Assembly (NCBI GenBank): GCA_900321945.1
Contig: ONXY01000146.1
Coordinates: forward strand, 1 to 7,708
Reading direction: 5' to 3'
Source of the DNA: an uncultured Eubacteriales bacterium
GTDB taxonomy: Bacteria; Bacillota_A; Clostridia; Christensenellales; Aristaeellaceae
Length of the DNA stretch: 7,708 nucleotides
In this document: positions 1-4,777 of the stretch, one piece after another
How positions within the stretch are numbered: position 1 is the first letter of the stretch
How the letters are laid out: each line of letters begins with the position of its first letter
Position numbers and translations under genes: made by a program
The notes under the pieces: model-generated
Told to the model about the DNA's origin: nothing
What the model saw: only the letters and a program-made list of their open reading frames with translations
The model's database searches: none

Positions 1-1
1 G

Positions 2-2188
2 ATCGTCTCGGGCGAGATCAGGGTCGATCAGGCCGCCCTCAACGGCGAGACCGAGGAAGCGAAGAAGATTCCCCTCTCCGGGTCGGAAACGTACGATATC
101 AAGGACCTGGTCAATCTCCACTACGCCTACCGCGGAACGGTGGTCTGCGGCGGCGAGGGCTATATGGAGATCAAGGTCGTTGGCGATAAAACGCTGTTCG
201 GCGAGCTCGCCCTCGAAGTGCAGGAGGACACCCGCGAGACGCCCCTGCAGGTCAAGCTCGGCAAGCTGGCGAACCAGATTTCCACCTTCGGCTATATCGG
301 CGCGATCGCCATCGTCGTGGGAATCCTCGCGAAAACCTTCATCTCGGGCAGTATGCCCTCCGACTTCGCGGGCTGGGTTGTTCTGCTGATCGACGCGATC
401 ACGGTGGCCGTCACCATTATCGTCTGCGCCGTGCCCGAAGGCCTTCCGATGCTCACGTCCATTCTGCTGAGCTATCAGAGCCTGCGGATGGCGAAGGACA
501 ACGTTCTGGTCCGGAAGATCAACGGCCTGGAGACCGCCGGAAGCCTGAGCATTCTGTTCAGCGACAAGACCGGCACGATCACCGAGGGCCGGCTTTCCGT
601 CGTGGAGCTGGCGACCGGAAACGTGCGGAAGTACTCCAGCCTTCAGGAGATGCACGACAACCTGAAGATGGACGTCATCACCGGCATCGGCGTCAACAAC
701 AGCGCCTCCGCGAGCAACGGGGCTATCATCGGCGGCAACAGCACGGACCGCGCGCTCATGTCCTTCCTGATGGACAGCAAAGTTACGGATCAGGTCGGCA
801 AGGCGGACGTGCTCCATTTCGACGCCTTCAACTCCGCGAAGAAGACCTCCAGCGTCACCATCACCAGCGGCGGGAAGTCCGTGACGTACGTCAAGGGCGC
901 CCCCGAGCGCATCCTGGACCGCTGCAGGACCTATATCGACGAGAACGGACAGGTCAAGCCGCTCGTCGAGATGAACTACCTCGTGTCCTATATCGACAGC
1001 CAGGCCGGCCGCTCCATGCGCCTGCTGGCCGTGGCCAGGACGGACGGCGAGGACAACGGAAAGAACGATCTGACGCTGATCTGCGTCCTCTCCATCCGTG
1101 ACAACGTCCGGAAGGAAGCCGCCGACGCGATTCACGAGGTTCAGAACGCCGGGATCCAGGTCGTCATGGTTACGGGCGACCGCAAGGAGACCGCCGTCGC
1201 CATCGCCAAAGAGGCGGGCCTGCTGAAGGAAAAGACCGACGTGGCCCTGACCAGCGCCGAGATGGCGGAGAAGAGCGACGAGGAGCTGAAGAAGATCATT
1301 CCCGACCTGCGGGTGGTCGCCCGCGCGCTGCCCACGGACAAGAGCCGCCTGGTCCGCCTGGCCCAGGAGCTGGACATGGTCGTCGGCATGACCGGCGACG
1401 GCGTGAACGACTCGCCGGCCCTGAAGAAGGCGGACGTCGGATTCGCGATGGGCTCCGGCACGGAGGTCGCCAAGGAGGCCGGCGACATCACGATTCTGGA
1501 CGACAATTTCTCCTCCATCGAGAAGGCCATTCTGTACGGCCGGACGATGTTCAAGAGCATCCGCAAGTTCCTGATCTTCCAGCTGACGGTCAACGTCGCC
1601 GCGGTGCTGACCTGCTTCCTGGCGCCGCTGCTCGGCGAGAACACGATCATGACCGTGATCCAGCTGCTGGTGGTCAACCTGGCCATGGATACGCTGGCCG
1701 CCATCGCCTTCGGAAGCGAGCCCGCCCTGAAGGAGTATATGCAGGATAAGCCGGTTCCGCGTCAGGAGAGCATCGTGACGAAGAAGATGCTGACCGAGGT
1801 GATCATCTCCGCCCTGTTCATCACGGCCGCCTGCCTGTGCATCCGCTTCCTGCCCGCCTTCCGGAACTGGTTCGATCCGCAGGTCGCCGCCGACCACGTC
1901 CGGGTCTATCTCAATTCCGCCGTGTTCGCGACCTTCATGATGGCCATCACCTTCAACGGCTTCAACGCCCGGACCGAACACATGAACGTCTTCGAGCACC
2001 TGGGACGGAATAAAAACTTCCTGCTGGTCATGGGCGCTCTTCTGATCGTCCAGTTCGTCTTCATCTCAATCGGCGGCGACGTCCTGAGCGTCACGCCCCT
2101 GAACGCGAAGACCTGGATCATCTGCCTGATCACCGCTTTCCTGATCATCCCGATCGACATGATCCGGAAAGCCGTCATGAAAAAGTAA
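2..2188 (+). CDS. P-type Ca2+-transporting ATPase, PMCA (P2B)-like, 5'-truncated
   Basis: This is a cation pump of the P2 ATPase family that uses ATP to move Ca2+ across the cytoplasmic membrane. The frame is open from base 2, so 728 residues are visible and roughly the first 100-150 are missing. In order (partial numbering): the actuator-domain loop VDQAALNGET at 8-17, where NGET replaces the usual TGES; the M4 motif VPEGLPM at 144-150; the phosphorylation motif DKTGT with the Asp at 188; the nucleotide-binding KGAPE at 298-302; TGDR at 391-394; and the hinge TGDGVND at 464-470. M5 reads QLTVNVAAV (Asn 531) and M6 reads NLAMD (Asn 559, Asp 563). This is the PMCA pattern, with Ala where SERCA has its site-I Glu, so a single Ca2+ site is inferred. 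Four further hydrophobic segments follow, and there is no long regulatory tail. The stop TAA overlaps the ribosome binding site of the downstream terD gene, so the two are surely co-transcribed. Mn2+ or another divalent cation cannot be excluded. Confidence 0.93.
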   Translation: MVSGEIRVDQAALNGETEEAKKIPLSGSETYDIKDLVNLHYAYRGTVVCGGEGYMEIKVVGDKTLFGELALEVQEDTRETPLQVKLGKLANQISTFGYIGAIAIVVGILAKTFISGSMPSDFAGWVVLLIDAITVAVTIIVCAVPEGLPMLTSILLSYQSLRMAKDNVLVRKINGLETAGSLSILFSDKTGTITEGRLSVVELATGNVRKYSSLQEMHDNLKMDVITGIGVNNSASASNGAIIGGNSTDRALMSFLMDSKVTDQVGKADVLHFDAFNSAKKTSSVTITSGGKSVTYVKGAPERILDRCRTYIDENGQVKPLVEMNYLVSYIDSQAGRSMRLLAVARTDGEDNGKNDLTLICVLSIRDNVRKEAADAIHEVQNAGIQVVMVTGDRKETAVAIAKEAGLLKEKTDVALTSAEMAEKSDEELKKIIPDLRVVARALPTDKSRLVRLAQELDMVVGMTGDGVNDSPALKKADVGFAMGSGTEVAKEAGDITILDDNFSSIEKAILYGRTMFKSIRKFLIFQLTVNVAAVLTCFLAPLLGENTIMTVIQLLVVNLAMDTLAAIAFGSEPALKEYMQDKPVPRQESIVTKKMLTEVIISALFITAACLCIRFLPAFRNWFDPQVAADHVRVYLNSAVFATFMMAITFNGFNARTEHMNVFEHLGRNKNFLLVMGALLIVQFVFISIGGDVLSVTPLNAKTWIICLITAFLIIPIDMIRKAVMKK

Positions 2189-2194
2189 GGAGGG
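2187..2194 (+). promoter_or_regulatory. Ribosome binding site of first terD, overlapping the ATPase stop codon
   Basis: AAGGAGGG ends 6 nt before the ATG at 2201, and its first two bases are the last two of the ATPase stop TAA (2186-2188). This fixes the terD start and suggests translational coupling: ribosomes ending the pump are placed to start the TerD protein. Confidence 0.85.
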
Positions 2195-2200
2195 TTCAAA

Positions 2201-2779
2201 ATGGCTGTCTGTCTGAAAAAAGGTCAGAAAGTGGACCTGACCAAGGGAAATCCCGGTCTCCGGAAGATCACGGTGGGCCTCGGCTGGGACGTGAACCGCT
2301 ACGACAGCGGAGCGGACTTTGACCTGGACGCCTCCGCGTTCATGCTCGGCGCGAACGGAAAAGTGACGCGGGACGAGGATTTCATTTTCTACGGCAACGG
2401 AACGCATCCGTCGGGCGCCGTGGTTTACGGCGGGGACAACCGCACCGGAGCGGGCGAGGGGGACGACGAGCAGATTCACGTCGACCTTCAGCAGATTCCC
2501 GCGAACATCGAGAAGATCGAATTCACCGTCACGATCTACGAAGCCGCCGAGAGAAGGCAGAACTTCGGCCAGGTCAGCAACGCCTTCGTCCGGATCCTGG
2601 ACGACGTGACCGGCCAGGAGCTGATCCGCTACGATCTGGAGGAGGATTTCTCCATTGAGACGGCGGTCGTCGTGGGCGAGCTGTACAGGCATAACGGCGA
2701 ATGGAAGTTCAACGCGGTCGGAAGCGGCTATCAGGGCGGGCTGGAAGCGCTCTGCGCCGCCTACGGAATTCAGACCTGA
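2201..2779 (+). CDS. terD: TerD-family stress protein, copy 1 (canonical)
   Basis: A 192-residue TerD-family protein of standard length, with a beta-sandwich fold known to bind Ca2+. It is expected in the cytoplasm, possibly at the membrane face. Visible family motifs are the N-terminal LKKGQKVDL (5-13), VGLGWD (25-30), the acidic FDLDASAF (40-47), YGN (64-66), the second acidic loop [13 protein letters not shown] (78-90), the [11 protein letters not shown] stretch (121-131) and the C-terminal [15 protein letters not shown] (167-181). The Asp/Glu residues of the two acidic loops are the likely Ca2+ ligands and all are present. It starts 13 nt after the ATPase stop with a strong Shine-Dalgarno, and the next terD follows after 29 nt. 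It is closest in layout to YceD/YceE of Bacillus subtilis and TerD of enterobacterial plasmids. The biochemical role of TerD proteins is not settled; tellurite, phage and oxidative-stress phenotypes are known for the family. Confidence 0.95.
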   Translation: MAVCLKKGQKVDLTKGNPGLRKITVGLGWDVNRYDSGADFDLDASAFMLGANGKVTRDEDFIFYGNGTHPSGAVVYGGDNRTGAGEGDDEQIHVDLQQIPANIEKIEFTVTIYEAAERRQNFGQVSNAFVRILDDVTGQELIRYDLEEDFSIETAVVVGELYRHNGEWKFNAVGSGYQGGLEALCAAYGIQT

Positions 2780-2793
2780 ACATTATCGGATAT

Positions 2794-2800
2794 AAGGAGG
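2794..2800 (+). promoter_or_regulatory. Ribosome binding site fixing the start of the second terD-like gene
   Basis: AAGGAGG lies 8 nt upstream of the ATG at 2809. The frame is open further upstream, to an ATG at 2701 inside the previous gene. Only the 2809 start has a Shine-Dalgarno and gives the family N-terminus [10 protein letters not shown]. Confidence 0.85.
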
Positions 2801-2808
2801 AAAGCACC

Positions 2809-3429
2809 ATGTCTGTCAATCTTCAGAAGGGTCAGAAAATCAGCCTGAAAAAAAGCGACGGCAGCGGCCTGAAAAAGGTCATGGTCGGACTCGGATGGGA
2901 CGAGGCGCAGCCGGCGGCCACCGGGTGGCGCGCGCTTTTCGCCTCGAAGCCCCAGGATATCGACTGCGACGCGTCCGTCATCCTCTGCGGCCAGGACGGA
3001 AAGATCGTGAGCAAAAACGCGAAGGAAACGGTGGTCTATTACGGCAACCTGAAGCATCCCAGCGGCGCCGTGACGCATCAGGGCGACAACCTGACCGGCG
3101 GCGGCGAGGGGGACGACGAGCAGATCATGGTCGATCTCTCCCTGCTTCCCGCCAACGTGTACAAACTGGTTTTTGTGGTCAACATCTACGACGCCAACGT
3201 CCGGAAGCAGCATTTCGGCATGATCCGGAACGCGTTTATCCGCCTGGTGGATCTGGGCGGCGGAAGGAACGAGATCTGCCGCTTCAACCTGACGGACGAC
3301 TACAGCGGAATGACCGGCATGGTCGTGGGCGAGATTTACAGGCATGACGGCGAATGGAAATTCAACGCCATCGGCCAGGGCGTCGCGGACGCGAGCCGGG
3401 TCACGAAGCTGATTGAAATGTACCAGTAA
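2809..3429 (+). CDS. TerD-family protein, copy 2 (divergent, with insertion; YceC/TerZ-like)
   Basis: A 206-residue TerD-family paralogue. The start LQKGQKISL (5-13) and VGLGWD (26-31) are typical. The segment before the first acidic motif is then enlarged and contains Trp, Phe and Lys (about residues 32-49), where copies 1 and 3 have a short N-K/R-Y-D loop. The acidic motif is DIDCDAS (50-56), with the three Asp positions kept and a Cys in place of Leu. The second acidic loop [13 protein letters not shown] (92-104) is intact. The C-terminal [10 protein letters not shown] (182-191) is present, but the YQGGL-type tail of the other copies is replaced by a helical-looking VTKLIEMYQ end. It sits between the two canonical copies with its own strong ribosome binding site. 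The paralogues probably form hetero-oligomers or have different ligand specificity; that is inference. Assignment to the YceC or TerZ branch is tentative. Confidence 0.92.
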   Translation: MSVNLQKGQKISLKKSDGSGLKKVMVGLGWDEAQPAATGWRALFASKPQDIDCDASVILCGQDGKIVSKNAKETVVYYGNLKHPSGAVTHQGDNLTGGGEGDDEQIMVDLSLLPANVYKLVFVVNIYDANVRKQHFGMIRNAFIRLVDLGGGRNEICRFNLTDDYSGMTGMVVGEIYRHDGEWKFNAIGQGVADASRVTKLIEMYQ

Positions 3430-3454
3430 CCCTCAGGGTTTTAAAATTTAAAAA
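3428..3454 (+). other. AT-rich intergenic segment with a small inverted repeat
   Basis: Directly at the stop codon of the second terD-like gene, AACCC (3428-3432), loop TCA and GGGTT (3436-3440) can form a 5-bp hairpin. It is followed by an all-A/T run (3439-3454, TTTTAAAATTTAAAA) that stands out in this GC-rich sequence. It could be a weak terminator, an mRNA processing site or a translation enhancer upstream of the third terD. A TAAAAT at 3442-3447 resembles a -10 box, but there is no -35 at the right spacing. The function is unproven. Confidence 0.35.
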
Positions 3455-3455
3455 C

Positions 3456-3462
3456 AAGGAGG
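3456..3462 (+). promoter_or_regulatory. Ribosome binding site of third terD
   Basis: AAGGAGG lies 8 nt before the ATG at 3471, immediately after the AT-rich spacer. An A/T-rich, unstructured leader with a perfect Shine-Dalgarno suggests efficient translation of this copy. Confidence 0.8.
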
Positions 3463-3470
3463 AACGGATC

Positions 3471-4055
3471 ATGGCAATCAATCTTCAGAAGGGTCAGAAG
3501 GTCAGTCTGGACAAGGGCGTAAGGCTCGCGCTGGTGGGCCTCGGATGGGACACCAACAAGTACGACGGCGCGGCGGACTTTGACCTGGACGCGTCGGCGT
3601 TCCTGCTCGGAGCGAACGGCAAGGTCCGGAAGGATTCCGACTTCATCTTCTACGGCAATCTCCAGAGCGACGACGGCTCGGTGACGCATACCGGCGACAG
3701 CCTCGAGGGCGGATCCGGCGGCGACGACGAGACCCTGTTCATCGACTTCAGCAAGGTGCCCGCCGACGTTCAGAAGATCGCCATCACGGTGACCATCTAT
3801 GAGGCGCAGGAGAGGGGCCAGAACTTCGGACAGGTTTCCAACGCCTACGTGCGGGTGGCGCGCCGCTCCAGCGAGAGCGACACCGTCGGCAAGGAAGAGC
3901 TGCGCTACGATCTCGGCGAGGAATTCTCCATTGAGACCGCGCTGGTGGTCTGCGAGATTTACAGGAACGGAAACGACTGGAAATTCAACGCGGTCGGAGC
4001 CGGATATCAGGGCGGACTTTACGCGCTGTGCAAGAGCTATGGTGTGAATGTCTGA
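3471..4055 (+). CDS. terD: TerD-family stress protein, copy 3 (canonical fold)
   Basis: A 194-residue TerD-family protein, presumed Ca2+-binding and cytoplasmic. It has LQKGQKVSL (5-13), [12 protein letters not shown] (22-33), DFDLDASAF (36-44), YGN (61-63), [11 protein letters not shown] (118-128) and [13 protein letters not shown] (171-183). It is closer to copy 1 than to copy 2. Differences from copy 1 are a three-residue deletion in the N-terminal loop ([15 protein letters not shown]), a modified second acidic loop [13 protein letters not shown] (75-87) that loses the usual Asn and Thr, and a short Ser/Glu-rich insertion (about 131-142) before the conserved ELRYDL. The changed acidic loop may alter metal affinity, which is inference. 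It is the last gene before the terminator at 4096-4146. Its final codons (4039-4053) are complementary to the 5' arm of that terminator. Confidence 0.95.
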   Translation: MAINLQKGQKVSLDKGVRLALVGLGWDTNKYDGAADFDLDASAFLLGANGKVRKDSDFIFYGNLQSDDGSVTHTGDSLEGGSGGDDETLFIDFSKVPADVQKIAITVTIYEAQERGQNFGQVSNAYVRVARRSSESDTVGKEELRYDLGEEFSIETALVVCEIYRNGNDWKFNAVGAGYQGGLYALCKSYGVNV

Positions 4056-4119
4056 CGCGAAGCTTTCATCCCGGGCATTTGATCTGTCGAAAAAAGAAGA
4101 GCAGAGACATTCACACCGT
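4039..4119 (+). promoter_or_regulatory. Possible antiterminator pairing: end of third terD with terminator 5' arm
   Basis: Bases 4039-4053 (the end of the third terD up to the first base of its stop codon) can pair with 4105-4119. The duplex has 15 bp: 13 contiguous Watson-Crick pairs, one G-U wobble, then one more Watson-Crick pair. The downstream strand is half of the 5' arm and most of the loop of the terminator, so the two folds exclude each other. A ribosome finishing the gene would cover the upstream strand and favour the terminator. Whether this operates as a switch is inference; the complementarity itself is seen directly. Confidence 0.4.
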
Positions 4120-4146
4120 CTGTGAGTGTTTCTGCTCTTTCTTCTT
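4096..4146 (+). terminator. Rho-independent terminator, likely intra-operon attenuator
   Basis: The stem pairs 4096-4115 with 4121-4140 (20 bp, including three G-U wobbles), closed by the 5-nt loop CCGTC. It is followed by a T-rich tract TTTCTTCTT (4138-4146). An A-run at 4090-4095 precedes the stem, so the hairpin could also work on the other strand, although no minus-strand gene needs it. It lies 40 nt after the third terD stop and only 24 nt before the rhomboid start codon. That leaves little room for a promoter in between and points to partial read-through into the downstream genes. Confidence 0.88.
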
Positions 4147-4155
4147 AAACAGGAT

Positions 4156-4166
4156 AAGGAATGAGG
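4156..4166 (+). promoter_or_regulatory. Ribosome binding site region of the rhomboid gene
   Basis: AAGGA (4156-4160) and GAGG (4163-4166) lie 10 and 4 nt upstream of the ATG at 4171. The site is weaker than those of the terD genes, consistent with lower expression of the downstream block. It starts only 10 nt after the terminator T-tract. Confidence 0.6.
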
Positions 4167-4170
4167 TCCC

Positions 4171-4761
4171 ATGAACGGAAGCAGGAAAAAGATCCGGATC
4201 GCGTTCAACGCGCCCGCGGTCGTGACCTTCGCGGCCGTCTGCGCGGCCGCTCAGCTGATCAGCGTCCTGACCGGCGGAGCGAGCAACACCGCCGTTTTCA
4301 GCGTATACCGGTCGTCCCTTCTCAACCCGCTGACCTACGTCCGGTGCGTATGCCACGTTTTCGGCCACGCCGACTGGAATCATCTGATCGGGAACATGAT
4401 GTACATTCTGATTCTCGGCCCGATGATCGAGGAGAAGTACGGAACGTCCAATACCGTTTTCGTGATGGCCGCGACGGCCGTGGTCACCGGCATCGTCAGC
4501 ATGGTGTTCTTCCCCGGCGTCAGGCTGCTCGGGGCGAGCGGCATCGTGTTCGCGTTCATCCTGATCGCCTCCATTACGGAGACGGAGGACGGCGCGATTC
4601 CGGTCACGTTTATTCTGGTCGCCCTGCTGTATATCGGCCAGCAGATTTATCAGGGAATCTTCGTGAAGGACAATATTTCCCAGATGGGTCATATCGTGGG
4701 CGGAATCACCGGCTCCGTGCTGGGGTTCGCCATGCGGAAAAACGGGAAGAGCCGGTATTGA
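4171..4761 (+). CDS. Rhomboid-family intramembrane serine protease
   Basis: A 196-residue polytopic membrane protein matching the compact six-helix bacterial rhomboid core. Hydrophobic segments lie at about 15-34, 73-87, 95-115, 119-135, 143-162 and 172-187. The signature region reads CHVFGHADWNHLIGNMM (61-77) and contains the conserved His 71 and Asn 75 (the oxyanion-side H-x3-N). The nucleophile motif is GASG (121-124) with Ser 123, and the catalytic His is His 174 in QMGHIVGG. All key residues are present, so an active protease that cleaves transmembrane segments of substrate proteins is expected. The substrate is unknown; locus partners such as the Ca2+-ATPase, or another membrane protein, are possible by inference. 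It is followed after 16 nt by the YceG-like gene. In the Bacillus subtilis yce operon this position is occupied by the TerC-family gene yceF, so a protease here is unusual. Confidence 0.9.
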   Translation: MNGSRKKIRIAFNAPAVVTFAAVCAAAQLISVLTGGASNTAVFSVYRSSLLNPLTYVRCVCHVFGHADWNHLIGNMMYILILGPMIEEKYGTSNTVFVMAATAVVTGIVSMVFFPGVRLLGASGIVFAFILIASITETEDGAIPVTFILVALLYIGQQIYQGIFVKDNISQMGHIVGGITGSVLGFAMRKNGKSRY

Positions 4762-4777
4762 GATCAGAGGTGCGGAC

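Noticed and set aside
140..142. GTG at 140 as the start of the ATPase
   Set aside because: The frame is open back to base 2 and the upstream part encodes the conserved actuator loop (VDQAALNGET), so the real start lies outside the window.
2701..2808. Upstream start at 2701 for the second TerD-like gene
   Set aside because: It would overlap the end of the first terD and add non-family sequence. The ATG at 2809 has a perfect Shine-Dalgarno and gives the conserved TerD N-terminus.
2770..3345. Minus-strand open frames opposite the terD genes (also at 2066-2692 and 3441-4208)
   Set aside because: These are similar to one another only because the three terD genes are paralogues read in the same antisense frame. 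They have no ribosome binding sites and no family features.
3442..3447. TAAAAT as a -10 box for an internal promoter before the third terD
   Set aside because: No -35-like hexamer is found about 17 nt upstream, and the run is explained equally well as an A/T-rich spacer, so it was kept only as a low-confidence segment.
4079..4107. Promoter for the rhomboid gene starting from TTGATC at 4079-4084
   Set aside because: No -10-like hexamer lies at 16-18 nt spacing (the sequence there is CAGAGA, inside the terminator stem). GATAAG at 4153-4158 also lacks a -35 and overlaps the ribosome binding site.
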